This document shows, one piece after another, positions 16,099 through 24,181 of a stretch of 64,000 nucleotides of DNA (positions within the stretch are counted from its first letter, which is position 1; each line of letters begins with the position of its first letter). The translations under genes and the position numbers were made by a program. This DNA comes from Campylobacteraceae bacterium (GTDB lineage Bacteria > Campylobacterota > Campylobacteria > Campylobacterales > Campylobacteraceae): positions 1-64,000 of the forward strand of contig JAITAB010000034.1 in NCBI GenBank assembly GCA_031284315.1, in the 5' to 3' direction. A model generated the notes under the pieces. That model saw nothing but the letters and a program-made list of their open reading frames with translations, was not told where the DNA came from and ran no database searches.

Positions 16099-17136
16099 TT
16101 ATTTCCTTAATTTCTTTGGAAGTTTGCCTGTTGATTTAATCTCTTCAACTGCCTTGTCAAAGTCTGAGACAAACTCTTTATCTTGTATCACTCTAAATTT
16201 TTCAAACTCTTTTGATGCTTTCCCTTTCGCTTCGTCTGTTGAAACTTTGCCTGCATTTGGAAGCAGCCCATACTCGTTAAATTTTAAAAATTCATCCAAT
16301 TTTTTAGCCCAATCCGACATAGTCATAATTCTGCCGCGTTTTGCCATGTTTTCGGCAAAACTTAAATATTGGTCAATAAGCAGATTTAACTCTTTTATCT
16401 CCTCTTCCTTGAGATAATTTTTGGCTATCAAAACATCACTTTTAAGAACTTTACCGCCGCGTTTTTCATTTTTCCAGCTTGTCAATCCCATATGAGGTTT
16501 ATTTGCATCAGCTCTTTCAATAATTAATTCAGGCGCTGTGTGTCCGTGTATGGCAAAATGGAATTTATTTTGAACTGTAGCGTAAAACTCTTTTGTTATA
16601 GGAGAATTGACATCGTAATCTATGGAAGCATCTGCGTAAAGGTCGGTTATCTTCTGATATAGTCTCCTTTCTGACGCTCTAATCTCACGAATGCGTTCGA
16701 TTAAATCATCAAAATAGTCTTTATCAAACAACTTAGAGCCTTGTTTTAGCCTGTCATCATCAAGCGCGAAACCTTTGATAAGATACTCTCTTAAAACGCC
16801 GTTTGCCCATTTTCTAAATTGCGTTGCTTGAGCAGAATTTACACGATAGCCAACAGATAAAATAGCGTCGAGATTATAATAGTTTGTGTCGTAACTTTTA
16901 CCATCGGTTGCAGTATGTCGGATTTTCCGACATACTGAATTTTCTTCTAATTCGCCGCTTTTAAAAATATTTCCAAGATGTTCCGTGATTGTGCTTCTTG
17001 AAATATTAAATATTTCTGACATACCTTTTTGCGTTACCCATACATTCTCATCTTGAACAATAACCTGAATATTTATATTGCCGTTGCTTGAAGCATAAAA
17101 AATAAACTGCGATGAATCAATTAATTCATTTGCCAT
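16099..17136 (-). CDS. RhuM family protein (Virulence_RhuM)
   Basis: The 345-residue protein matches the RhuM family: N-terminal VIVQDENVWVTQKGMSEIFNIS, then STITEHLGNIFKSGEL, YYNLDAILSVGYRVNSAQAT and FRKWANGVLREYLIKGFALD. The family is common on prophages and pathogenicity islands. The name comes from a Salmonella gene with a virulence phenotype, and biochemical function is not settled. The N-terminal part is a DNA-binding-like BRO/antirepressor-type domain, which fits the neighbouring antirepressor genes. The C-terminal part contains a Fic/DOC-like helical region (KFHFAIHGHTAPELI), noted with low confidence. Confidence 0.88.
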   Translation of the reverse strand: MANELIDSSQFIFYASSNGNINIQVIVQDENVWVTQKGMSEIFNISRSTITEHLGNIFKSGELEENSVCRKIRHTATDGKSYDTNYYNLDAILSVGYRVNSAQATQFRKWANGVLREYLIKGFALDDDRLKQGSKLFDKDYFDDLIERIREIRASERRLYQKITDLYADASIDYDVNSPITKEFYATVQNKFHFAIHGHTAPELIIERADANKPHMGLTSWKNEKRGGKVLKSDVLIAKNYLKEEEIKELNLLIDQYLSFAENMAKRGRIMTMSDWAKKLDEFLKFNEYGLLPNAGKVSTDEAKGKASKEFEKFRVIQDKEFVSDFDKAVEEIKSTGKLPKKLRK

Positions 17137-17250
17137 TGTTATCCTCCGCTTTTTTGGAATTATACTAAAAATTTATAAAAACCTCCATTTTGTAAGATCT
17201 ATTTTTTTGACAAGCGCTCGTTTATGCCTTTGCTTATATCAATCCATAGT

Positions 17251-17490
17251 TTACTCCTTATGGTTTTTTGTTTCTGTGATTTTGTTTAGCGTTTCTTTTA
17301 TGCCGTTTGCTATGTCGCTTATCGCGTTAGCCAAAAAGCAAGCTGTGGACGCATCCATATTTTTGTTTGTCCCGACTGTATCTATATAGATATTGTGGCA
17401 TTCTATAAGATGAGCGATGACATTCAAATCGCTTATCGCATAATCCAATATCTCAAGTTCATTCTTATAGTCAGTGTGAAAATTTTTCAT
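17251..17490 (-). CDS. Small phage protein, copy 1 of a duplicated gene
   Basis: The 79-residue helical protein is nearly identical over its length to the protein at 33394-33642, from HTDYKNELEILDYAISDLN to ITETKNHKE. Here it follows the antirepressor (4-base overlap), whereas in copy 2 it precedes one. After its stop, copy 1 keeps AAGGAGTAAACTATGGA, the ribosome site and start that in copy 2 belong to the antirepressor, but here the frame ends at once. This is a remnant of rearrangement. Function is unknown. Confidence 0.75.
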   Translation of the reverse strand: MKNFHTDYKNELEILDYAISDLNVIAHLIECHNIYIDTVGTNKNMDASTACFLANAISDIANGIKETLNKITETKNHKE

Positions 17491-18233
17491 TTTATCGCTC
17501 CTGTTAGTTTATTATAAATATACTCCTGCCCTTTGGCAGTAACTCTTACTTGCATATAGGCTACATCGTCGCCTGTGGTTGAATTGATATAGATACCCTC
17601 TTTGACAGCCAATACTCCGTTATCAATATAGTGTTGATAAGGCTTATTGTCTCTCATAAGTATCCCTAAATTTCTAAGTCTCTCAAACAGCCTTTTTTCT
17701 CCCAAAGGCAAACCTTTATCGCACAGTAACTTAGCATAGTCTCTGATGCTTAGCGTTCCTTCGCATTTTTGCAAGCGTTGGGCGAATGCCACGCGGGGAG
17801 CCTCTGCTTCAAGCTGTAATAATGCCTTTTGTTTTTGTTCTTCCGCGTCTGCGTATGCTCTTAGCGCTTCAGGGAGAGTTAGCGGGACTTGGTGTTGGGG
17901 AATTTGTATCATAGTTTCCATTTTATTAAATGCTTCTATGAAATCAAGCTTCCAATTGATTGCTTTTTCTCCGGTGAAACCCATAACAAGCAATGAAAAA
18001 CCGTCTCTTGTCATTTCGTAAGCGCGTTGATTACGACTGTAAGTGTCAAAATAAACAGTTTTAAAAAACATTCCGCCAATTTTGGCGACATCTTTTTGAA
18101 TTAGTTTTCCAATATCTCTAACCACTTTATCATGTTCTTTTTTAAATACTTTTGCAACATCAATAGATGTTGCAAACACTTTATCGTCTTTAGAAGTTAG
18201 GTTTACCTCTATATTGTTAATTGTGAATTGCAT
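17487..18233 (-). CDS. Rha-type antirepressor with KilAC domain
   Basis: The start is ATG 18233 behind GAGGT, giving 248 residues. The N-terminal half is the Rha domain (KVFATSIDVAKVFKKEHDKV, YEMTRDGFSLLVMGFTGEKA). The last 105 residues are a KilAC DNA-binding domain that is almost identical to that of the protein at 33646-34440. Phage antirepressors of this type relieve repressor control or modulate lytic genes. Sharing one C-terminal domain with a different N-terminal domain elsewhere in the same prophage shows domain shuffling. Confidence 0.88.
   Translation of the reverse strand: MQFTINNIEVNLTSKDDKVFATSIDVAKVFKKEHDKVVRDIGKLIQKDVAKIGGMFFKTVYFDTYSRNQRAYEMTRDGFSLLVMGFTGEKAINWKLDFIEAFNKMETMIQIPQHQVPLTLPEALRAYADAEEQKQKALLQLEAEAPRVAFAQRLQKCEGTLSIRDYAKLLCDKGLPLGEKRLFERLRNLGILMRDNKPYQHYIDNGVLAVKEGIYINSTTGDDVAYMQVRVTAKGQEYIYNKLTGAIK
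17506..17802 (-). repeat. Inverted copy of the KilAC coding segment (partner 34084-34379)
   Basis: From the codons for APRVAFAQ to those for YNKL, the sequence is nearly identical to 34084-34379 in opposite orientation, with about one amino-acid difference. It can act as a recombination site that would invert the intervening 16 kb, including the terminase, early genes and immunity region. Confidence 0.8.
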
Positions 18234-18260
18234 TTTAGACCTCATTTTATGCTATAATGA

Positions 18261-18282
18261 GGCTGGAGTTAGCGCTCCAGCC
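18261..18282. terminator. Strong hairpin before the Rha-type antirepressor
   Basis: GGCTGGAG pairs with CTCCAGCC around TTAGCG, an 8-bp GC-rich stem. It lies between the 44-residue frame and the antirepressor gene on the minus strand. There is no U tract on that side, so it may be an attenuator or a leader structure rather than a plain terminator. Confidence 0.4.
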
Positions 18283-18299
18283 CAATTGTTTAAAAGGTT

Positions 18300-18434
18300 T
18301 TAACCTTTAACCTGTTGGCTCTTTCGGGGTAGTTTGTTTGCAAGGTGAAATAGGCGTGCAAACTCCCCGATGTCCGTTATGATGCCCTCTCGGGCAAGAT
18401 AAAGAACCATCTCCCTCCATGCTTTTCTCATCAT
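18300..18434 (-). CDS. Possible 44-residue phage peptide
   Basis: The ATG at 18434 follows AAAGGAGAAACC, a strong ribosome site. The product begins MMRKAWREMVLYLAREG and ends KSQQVKG, a basic helical peptide. It lies under the consensus promoter at 18513-18542 and precedes a hairpin and the antirepressor gene. I recognise no family. The ribosome site and promoter make it more likely real than chance. Confidence 0.5.
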   Translation of the reverse strand: MMRKAWREMVLYLAREGIITDIGEFARLFHLANKLPRKSQQVKG

Positions 18435-18512
18435 GTCGGTTTCTCCTTTCCTATCTTTGCAGATAGAGAGTGAAAAGAACTTGAAACCACCAAATTGGCG
18501 ATTTCAAAAATA

Positions 18513-18542
18513 ATTATATCAACTTTTTGTGGTTTTTGTCAA
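18513..18542 (-). promoter_or_regulatory. Sigma-70 promoter of the Rha antirepressor cassette
   Basis: On the minus strand TTGACA (542-537 of this kilobase), an 18-bp spacer and TATAAT (518-513) precede a hairpin leader (TTGAAA...TTTCAA, 18481-18507) and TTTCAAGTTCTTT. The arrangement copies that at 470-549. It would drive the 44-residue frame, the antirepressor and downstream genes. Confidence 0.75.
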
Positions 18543-18566
18543 GAGTAAAATAAGCTATTTACTGAT

Positions 18567-18785
18567 TTATTTGTTTAATTCGTCAGCAAATATTTGTTTA
18601 AGGGTATTGTATTTTTGCTCTAATTTGAGTAATTTGAATAATTCTATCGCCCATTCAGGCGTATCTATGACACCGCGCGACCATTTGCTAACTGTTTCTT
18701 CGTGAACACGAATGCGCGCCGCCAATTCTTTTTGCGTTATCCCCAACTCTTTACATGTCTTTTTGACTATATTTTCTTTTTCCAT
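18567..18785 (-). CDS. XRE-type helix-turn-helix regulator, copy 1
   Basis: The 72-residue protein has a clear helix-turn-helix (CKELGITQKELAARIRVHEE, then TVSKWSRG). Its N-terminus (NIVKKTCKELGIT) matches the regulator at 33047-33268, which also stands just before a promoter, an 80-residue gene and a KilAC antirepressor. It probably regulates the promoter at 18513-18542 directly downstream. It follows the terminase gene by about 50 bp. Confidence 0.85.
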   Translation of the reverse strand: MEKENIVKKTCKELGITQKELAARIRVHEETVSKWSRGVIDTPEWAIELFKLLKLEQKYNTLKQIFADELNK

Positions 18786-18836
18786 TTTTACCTTTCTTAG
18801 TATGAATTATATCCCAAAAAGCCTTAAAACAGGGCT

Positions 18837-20261
18837 TCAAGCCAACTCAAACACAAAGCTTGACTTCGGAGGATTGTAAGCTATCGTTACGCCGTCTATG
18901 ATAGTGTCAACCATATCGTCATGAACGCCGTTCGGAAACGATACTATCTCGTCAAGCATATATTCGTTCGTATCAACGTCGTCAATATAATATATGCCGT
19001 TCAATTCAATGTACGGCAGAACCTCCTGCGCTCTTGTAATCTTATCCTTGTCCCGCTCTATGCCTCTTACCATCAGGCTATCCCTTTTAAGTCTTTGATA
19101 CAAGTCCGTTCCGCTTGCTTTCAGCTCTACATACATGCCATCAAACGGATATTTGTTATTGCGTTTATAAAAGCTTCGCGCGTTCAATTCGCGCTCCAAA
19201 CTCTCAATCTTTCCTCTGTACATATCCAATACATAAAGCTTGTTATCACTTACGCCAAAAGCCGTATATACCGTGTAGTCATTCTGCTGTTTTGTGCCGA
19301 TAGCCGTATCCGCGATGATAAAGTATTTTTGAAAAGTAAGCGTTTTTATGACTTCTCTTGAAACGGGTTTGAACCATTCAAGTTTAAAAAGATTGCCGCC
19401 TTCTATTACGGGATTTTGCTGGTATAAACTCTCAAAATCATGAATGCTCATGGTCTTTTTCATATTGAGTAAAAACTCAAGGCTTTTGTGTTCAGGAAAC
19501 AGCGCCTCTCCCTCGCTTCTGTACTCTTCATTCTTTTCGGCTATGGCTTTATATTTCAAAAACTTAGCGTTTCCGCGCTCTTTTATCCTCCCTGCCAAGT
19601 CGTCTATATGCCACCTTGTCAGTATCATCAAAAACCCAGCTTTTTCGCTAAATCTCGTTCTAAAGTCGTTCGTGTACCAATCCCAAGTCTTATCTCTCAC
19701 AGTCGGCGAATTTGCCGCTTCCCTTCCTTTGACAGGGTCGTCTATCACGCCTAAGTCCAAACTCTCTCCCGTGATAGAGCCGTTTACCGTTGTGTTTCTG
19801 AAGTATCCCTCGCCGTTTGTAAACTCTATAAGATTTGAATTTCGCCTCTTTTGAGACGATACGGTAGTTATGTTTTTTGTATTTAATATACTGCCGAAAA
19901 TTTTTTGATAGCGTATGCTGTCCAGCATACGCTGCATCTTTAGATTGGCTCTTACGGACAAAGTATCGGAAAAGCTTGCAAATATTACTTTTAGATTAGG
20001 ATTTTTCCCGCATATCCACGCCGTAAAATCAACTATAGCCTCGCTTTTGCCGTGTTGGGGCGGGGATTGGATTATTAAGTTTGGTCTTAATCCCGCCGCT
20101 AAATCAAGATAAAACTGCTGAAAATGCTCGGATAAGTCTTTATAAAACCACCCCGTTTTATCTTTTGGGTGCATTAATCGCCTGAATGTATAAAAGTCAT
20201 CTTTTGCTTTCAAGTTAAAATACCTCTCCAAAAGTTCAACATCTTCCACGCTATAACTCAA
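18837..20261 (-). CDS. Terminase large subunit
   Basis: The 474-residue protein has an ATPase domain with Walker A-like IIQSPPQHGKSEA (residues 63-75) and Walker B LGVIDDPV near 172. A coupling segment, ILTRWHIDDLAGRIKERG, follows. The C-terminal RuvC-like nuclease has FIIADTAIG and a final VSFPNGVHDDMVDTIIDG. It packages DNA into the prohead, powered by ATP, and cuts concatemers. The start overlaps the small subunit gene by 11 bases. Confidence 0.95.
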   Translation of the reverse strand: MSYSVEDVELLERYFNLKAKDDFYTFRRLMHPKDKTGWFYKDLSEHFQQFYLDLAAGLRPNLIIQSPPQHGKSEAIVDFTAWICGKNPNLKVIFASFSDTLSVRANLKMQRMLDSIRYQKIFGSILNTKNITTVSSQKRRNSNLIEFTNGEGYFRNTTVNGSITGESLDLGVIDDPVKGREAANSPTVRDKTWDWYTNDFRTRFSEKAGFLMILTRWHIDDLAGRIKERGNAKFLKYKAIAEKNEEYRSEGEALFPEHKSLEFLLNMKKTMSIHDFESLYQQNPVIEGGNLFKLEWFKPVSREVIKTLTFQKYFIIADTAIGTKQQNDYTVYTAFGVSDNKLYVLDMYRGKIESLERELNARSFYKRNNKYPFDGMYVELKASGTDLYQRLKRDSLMVRGIERDKDKITRAQEVLPYIELNGIYYIDDVDTNEYMLDEIVSFPNGVHDDMVDTIIDGVTIAYNPPKSSFVFELA

Positions 20262-20754
20262 CGGGCAGCCCTCGCTTGTTAAGTTCTTCTTCCAACTCGT
20301 CTTTGTTTTGGATATTATTCACCTGCGTATTTGTTTGGACATTGATTTGCTGATTGGCATGTCGTGGATTGATGCCCAAAGTCAAAGATGCCTTATCCGC
20401 CATCTCTATGACCGCCTTTAGGTCGTTCGGATTATCAAGTGTTTCTATCATGCTTTCTATCCTCTTTAACGCTTTTGTCGTAACGTCAAAAATCAGCTTT
20501 TTGTTTGCGATTATATCTGTTGCAATTTCGTCTAAAAGTTGTATTTCTGTTGCTTTTTTTGTTGCCTTTTTTTCGGCAATGGTGATTTTAGCCTCTATAT
20601 AATCGGCATTCGCTCCTTGTTGCCATATTTGTTGCTTTGCTTTTTTACTTATCACCGCATAATTTATGCCTGTCTTTTTTTCTATCTCTCTTAAAGTAAG
20701 TCCAGCTTCATAATAAGTCTTTGCCGCTTCCCATTGTTTTTGCGTATGAGCCAT
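20251..20754 (-). CDS. Terminase small subunit
   Basis: The start is ATG 20754 in a TGATG overlap with the upstream stop and behind AAGGAAG, giving 167 residues. The N-terminus (AKTYYEAGLTLREIEKKTGINY) is a helix-turn-helix for recognising the packaging site. The middle is coiled and oligomerising, and the Asn/Gln-rich tail precedes the large subunit. Order and spacing fit a terminase pair. Confidence 0.85.
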   Translation of the reverse strand: MAHTQKQWEAAKTYYEAGLTLREIEKKTGINYAVISKKAKQQIWQQGANADYIEAKITIAEKKATKKATEIQLLDEIATDIIANKKLIFDVTTKALKRIESMIETLDNPNDLKAVIEMADKASLTLGINPRHANQQINVQTNTQVNNIQNKDELEEELNKRGLPVEL

Positions 20755-20942
20755 CAGACGACTTCCTTGCCGAATTCTTTCCACTTTGTGATTTTATCTA
20801 TCCATTTAGGTGAAGCGTTAAGAAACTCAAGCAGTATCTCGCCTTTGGTTTTCCTCTCTTTTTGAGCTATTTTCTCTATGAGATTTACTTCGTCTATCGG
20901 CAAAGAGATTTTTATCTCGCACTTATAGGTTTTGTTATCCAT
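20754..20942 (-). CDS. Small early protein, ribbon-helix-helix-like
   Basis: The 62-residue protein starts TYKCEIKISLPIDEVNLIEKI, a short beta strand followed by two helices, which suggests a ribbon-helix-helix DNA-binding fold. It lies between NinG and the small terminase, with overlaps on both sides. The target is unknown. Confidence 0.6.
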   Translation of the reverse strand: MDNKTYKCEIKISLPIDEVNLIEKIAQKERKTKGEILLEFLNASPKWIDKITKWKEFGKEVV

Positions 20943-21450
20943 TATTCAGCTCCTTGACCTTTGCCTTGTACTTTGCGATTATCTCTCTTAACTCTTCAAC
21001 GCTCCATTTCTTGCATTGGTTACTACTCTCAAGCTCCAATACCATCTCCAGCCCTATTTTCTTGGTAAGCGCCTCACGGTAAGCGATGAGATTGCCTGAC
21101 TTGTACTGATTACATACGACACATTGGCAGTTTATATTTCGCTCGTCAAACCTTAACGCTGAATTGCGTCCTGCGGGTCTGTAATGCCCTGCGTCCATTT
21201 TCCTTGTCTTATTGCCGCAAGAGATGCAAACGCCTTTGTCTCTTAGCCTGACATATCTATTAACCCAATATTGGGCTTGCCTTGTCAGGTATCTTCTGTC
21301 TGAACGGATAAATTCTATCTTCTCTTTCTTTCTTTTTTTTGCCTGCAAAAGCTTTGAATACTCATGCGCGCATTTGACAGAACAGACTATTTGACCTTGT
21401 CGTGAGGGAGTGAATTTTTGCTTACACATTTTGCAGATTTTCACTTTCAT
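20935..21450 (-). CDS. ninG: NinG-like recombination protein
   Basis: The 171-residue protein has two cysteine motifs at the N-terminus (CKMCKQKF and CSVKCAHEY), the NinG-like DKGVCISCGNKTRKMDAGHYRPAG, then INCQCVVCNQYKSGN. Lambda NinG (Rap) is a structure-specific, HNH-like nuclease acting on recombination intermediates. It overlaps its neighbours, typical for an early operon. Family assignment is good; activity here is inferred. Confidence 0.88.
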   Translation of the reverse strand: MKVKICKMCKQKFTPSRQGQIVCSVKCAHEYSKLLQAKKRKKEKIEFIRSDRRYLTRQAQYWVNRYVRLRDKGVCISCGNKTRKMDAGHYRPAGRNSALRFDERNINCQCVVCNQYKSGNLIAYREALTKKIGLEMVLELESSNQCKKWSVEELREIIAKYKAKVKELNNG

Positions 21451-21617
21451 AGCTCGTTCAACCTCTTTAAAATTTCTCTGAATTTTCTAAAACATTCAAG
21501 CCCTTTTTCGGTCTTAACTTCGCCTATGTATTCGCTTAAGATGTCCGCAAAATCGTTGTTTATCTTTTTTATATCAGCGTCAAGTTTTTCTATTTTTGTC
21601 AAGATTTTTTCTTTCAT
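21447..21617 (-). CDS. Small coiled-coil early protein
   Basis: This is a 56-residue frame whose ATG at 21617 shares its A with the upstream stop (TAATG) and whose stop overlaps the ninG start (ATGA). Product begins MKEKILTKIEKLDADIKK and is mainly helical and charged. The double translational coupling is strong evidence that it is expressed. Function is unknown. Confidence 0.7.
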   Translation of the reverse strand: MKEKILTKIEKLDADIKKINNDFADILSEYIGEVKTEKGLECFRKFREILKRLNEL

Positions 21618-22231
21618 TAAAACTTCCTTACTCCCAAAGCTAACTTTCTGCCGCCGATTTGAATGGATTTTTCAGGCTTAGGCAGTAAAAACTCTTGAAA
21701 TTCATCTGCGCTTATGATTTTATTATCGCCAAAGCCTATCAAAGCAACTTCGGCAAACTCAATTCCGTTTTGGTATTCAACAAGCCCCGATAAATGCGTT
21801 GTCTCAATATCATTGGGACGCTTAGCAAAAGCCTTGTAAAAATTCACAAACTCTTTCGTCCTAAACGACCAGTCGTTTATGTCCATATTGCAAAGAGCTA
21901 TCCACCCTCCCATAGCGTCCACGCAAGCCATCAGAGCTTTGTCTCTAAAACAAACCGACCTGTATCTGCCATATCGTCTGAAGGCTGATTTGAGTTCGCC
22001 CAAAGCGCTCATAGCCTTGCTTTCAATCTCTTCAATATTCAAAAACTCCGCAGGCATCGGAAAACTTGAATACTTGCGGGTTGAGAGAATGTCAATGCAG
22101 GCTTTTTTAAACTCTTCGTAGTCAAGCTCTTTGAGGACTTGATAATAAAGCTCATATCTCGCTTCGCTTACTTTTTCGTGATAGGCTTCCGCTATCACCG
22201 ATAGTTGGCTTATCATTTCAACTCTTGTCAT
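21617..22231 (-). CDS. Phage replication protein, helicase loader/inhibitor-like
   Basis: The 204-residue helical protein begins MTRVEMISQLSVIAEAYHEK and contains LKELDYEEFKKACIDIL followed by FPMPAEFLNI, the pattern of phage proteins that load or inhibit the replicative helicase (G39P/DUF6475-like). It overlaps the DnaD-like replication protein upstream by 4 bases. The two probably direct the host DnaB helicase to the phage origin. Confidence 0.65.
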   Translation of the reverse strand: MTRVEMISQLSVIAEAYHEKVSEARYELYYQVLKELDYEEFKKACIDILSTRKYSSFPMPAEFLNIEEIESKAMSALGELKSAFRRYGRYRSVCFRDKALMACVDAMGGWIALCNMDINDWSFRTKEFVNFYKAFAKRPNDIETTHLSGLVEYQNGIEFAEVALIGFGDNKIISADEFQEFLLPKPEKSIQIGGRKLALGVRKF

Positions 22232-23115
22232 GCTTCCCCCTCATAACGCTTTAGCCAATTCATGGCGCTTGCGTAAGAGTAAGCTCCCTCTTCGCTTATC
22301 CTGCCTTCTCTTACGGCTTGCTCAATTTCATCAGGCAGAGGGTTTTGTTCAATTTTTGTCTTTTTGGGCAGGAACAGTCCCTGCCAGCCGTTTATAATGC
22401 TCTGCTCAATGATTTTATTCACGTCATAGCCTTGTTTGTGCCATTCAGCCAATTGTTTCAATTGCTTTTGAATGGTCGTGGGTTTAAGGCTATGACCTAT
22501 CTCCCGTCTGTGCCTTGTCCAATCATCCCAAAGGGCGGGATTGACAAAATCAGGCAAATGAACTGAAATTTGACCTTTTTCGCATTTTTGCAAATTTGGA
22601 TTTTCGTTTTTCACACAAGGAGATGAATTAATGAATGAGGAAGATTTATCTTCCGAATGAATTAATTCAGAGGTTTTATTATCTGTATTGTTTATATCTG
22701 TATGTTTATATCTGTTACCTATTATACATTTTCCATTTTCGTCAAATGCACTTTCACTTTTCGTCAAATCTGATTTTCCATTTTCGTCAAATGCAACTGA
22801 CATATTTAAGCCTAAAAAGCTCTCGTCTTTGAATGCATACCAAAGCGTTCTATCCCTCTTATCCTCATTAAAATTATCGAATATTAAAATGCCTTGATTG
22901 ATAAGGCTCTCAAGCGTATACCTTATCTGCCTTACAGTCCAAAACGGGAACAGTTCGCCAAGTGCGGCAAGCGAATTATATGTCCACGTTCTATCCTTGT
23001 ATCTATGCTTGTTGTTAGCGTGATTTTTGATTATCCAAAACTTGAAATTATTAATCATAATAGCTTCGTTCACGCCGTACTTTTTCGCATCTTCTATATC
23101 AAATGAGTAGTTCAT
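22228..23115 (-). CDS. Phage replication initiation protein, winged-helix (DnaD-like)
   Basis: The 295-residue protein has an N-terminal winged helix (EDAKKYGVNEAIMINNFKFW, then WTVRQIRYTLESLINQG) and an acidic/serine linker. The C-terminal region (PALWDDWTRHRREIGHSLKP) resembles those of phage initiators related to DnaD/DnaT. The linker contains a short direct repeat (FDENGKSDLTKSES and FDENGKCI). It is paired with the helicase loader-like gene. Its ribosome site (GGGGAG) is about 14 bases from the ATG, longer than usual. Confidence 0.75.
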   Translation of the reverse strand: MNYSFDIEDAKKYGVNEAIMINNFKFWIIKNHANNKHRYKDRTWTYNSLAALGELFPFWTVRQIRYTLESLINQGILIFDNFNEDKRDRTLWYAFKDESFLGLNMSVAFDENGKSDLTKSESAFDENGKCIIGNRYKHTDINNTDNKTSELIHSEDKSSSFINSSPCVKNENPNLQKCEKGQISVHLPDFVNPALWDDWTRHRREIGHSLKPTTIQKQLKQLAEWHKQGYDVNKIIEQSIINGWQGLFLPKKTKIEQNPLPDEIEQAVREGRISEEGAYSYASAMNWLKRYEGEA

Positions 23116-23150
23116 TCTAAAACATTCTCCCCTTCTGAAGAATTTACGCC

Positions 23151-23209
23151 TTAATAAAGCAAGTCAGCCCCTACTTCAGAGGGGAATTAGGGCGGGCTGA
23201 CTTTATTAA
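23151..23209. ncRNA. Long hairpin in the replication operon leader
   Basis: TTAATAA plus AGTCAGCCC on the left pair with GGGCTGACT plus TTATTAA on the right, a 16-bp stem with a 4-base bulge and a 25-base loop. On the minus strand it lies 36-95 bases before the replication initiator. It could be an attenuator or part of a phage origin. The structure is visible; the role is not. Confidence 0.5.
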
Positions 23210-23339
23210 AAGCCCTTGTAAGCCCTTTTGAGGTAGAATAAATCCGCCTTAGGGCAACTAAGATACAAAGGAGTAGCGGTCCTACGAAAACAACTATCTC
23301 CCTTAGAGCGATAAGCTCTAAAAGGCGCGCCGGTGGCAT
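23187..23339 (-). CDS. Possible 50-residue single-pass membrane peptide
   Basis: The frame from ATG 23339 encodes a peptide with a hydrophobic segment (IVVFVGPLLLCILVAL) bounded by Arg residues. It fills a 258-bp gap in the early operon. There is no Shine-Dalgarno sequence before the ATG and it overlaps a long hairpin, so it may be chance. I list it as a weak candidate. Confidence 0.25.
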   Translation of the reverse strand: MPPARLLELIALREIVVFVGPLLLCILVALRRIYSTSKGLTRAFNKVSPP

Positions 23340-23373
23340 AAACTTAAGGAGGCTTTAGCGCACCCGTTACAAC

Positions 23374-23580
23374 TTATTTTTTCGCTTTCCATCCGATAAA
23401 AAATTTGAAGCCATAGCGCCAAAAATGCCCTTTTATTTCAAACTCCCATACATAAGGATTAAAACCTGATTTCGGACTGATAGATAAATCCATGTCAAAC
23501 CCAAAGTTTCTATACTCATCTTTTCCTAACCTCCAAAAGTTCGTAAATATCACAAACCGCCAAAATTCAAAAACTCTCAT
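23374..23580 (-). CDS. Small aromatic-rich early protein
   Basis: The 68-residue protein is unusually rich in Phe and Trp (for example FEFWRFVIFTNFWRLG and HFWRYGFKFFIGW). It starts 3 bases after the upstream stop, in a tight early operon. No signal or membrane helix is clear. Function unknown. Confidence 0.6.
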   Translation of the reverse strand: MRVFEFWRFVIFTNFWRLGKDEYRNFGFDMDLSISPKSGFNPYVWEFEIKGHFWRYGFKFFIGWKAKK

Positions 23581-23583
23581 CTT

Positions 23584-23823
23584 TTAGCCTTTCGTAACCA
23601 AATCAAAAGCAACGGCTTTGGGATTTGACTTGATTAATTTCTCTTGCTCCGATATTCTCCGTATCGTAGGTTTGATTAAGAGATTAATCACCTCGCTGTT
23701 ACTTAAACTTTTAGCGTCCGCGATAGCAGACACAAACTCCAAATCCGCACTGGAAAGAGACACGGTAACGCGGCTTATCTTTTTGCCGCTGTTGTCTATA
23801 CTTTCGCCGTACAGTTCGCTCAT
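23584..23823 (-). CDS. Small early protein with ribbon-helix-helix pattern
   Basis: The 79-residue protein contains KKISRVTVSLSSADLEFVSA followed by SLSNSEVINLLI, a beta strand and two helices typical of CopG/Arc-like DNA-binding proteins. It overlaps the Cro-like gene by 4 bases. It is probably an early regulator. Confidence 0.65.
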   Translation of the reverse strand: MSELYGESIDNSGKKISRVTVSLSSADLEFVSAIADAKSLSNSEVINLLIKPTIRRISEQEKLIKSNPKAVAFDLVTKG

Positions 23824-24086
23824 TCGCTGCCCTCATTCACTCCTGCGTTCCCGTCATCACGCTTCGTAACACCTCGTAACTCTTGCGCACAGGTTTTTTG
23901 TTTGGTAGAGTTTCGGTAATTATATTTCGCAACAAAGGGTCGCCATGCATCTATGGAAATACCAATTTTTTCAAGCTCAAAAAGCTTGGACACTGTCGGG
24001 AGTTGTTCCCCGCTTTTGATTTTCTTAATTGAGGGAATTGAGTATCCGCAATCAAGCAATTTTTGTTTAAAGTTATTCCATTCCAT
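23820..24086 (-). CDS. Cro-like helix-turn-helix regulator
   Basis: The 88-residue protein has a compact helix-turn-helix (FKQKLLDCGYSIPSIKKIKS, then EQLPTVSKLFELEKIGIS). It is divergent from the S24 repressor across a 95-bp AT-rich region, the standard lysis/lysogeny switch layout, and is first in the leftward early operon. It is taken as the Cro counterpart by position. Confidence 0.75.
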   Translation of the reverse strand: MEWNNFKQKLLDCGYSIPSIKKIKSGEQLPTVSKLFELEKIGISIDAWRPFVAKYNYRNSTKQKTCAQELRGVTKRDDGNAGVNEGSE

Positions 24087-24181
24087 GAGTATAGTATAAT
24101 TTAATTATGCTTAAAATATTTTGAATAGGATAATAATATTATTCTACTTTTTAGATAAAATATCATTTTCAAGGATTATTT
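24087..24181. promoter_or_regulatory. Divergent repressor/Cro operator-promoter region
   Basis: The 95-bp AT-rich region contains ATTTAATTAT (24099-24108) and AGGATAAT (24127-24134). These are the two arms of the perfect inverted repeat before the recT operon (30162-30190). An AAAATATTTT palindrome lies between. -10-like boxes occur both ways (TATACT leftward; GATAAAAT rightward). Repressor binding is inferred from the shared arms. Confidence 0.65.
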
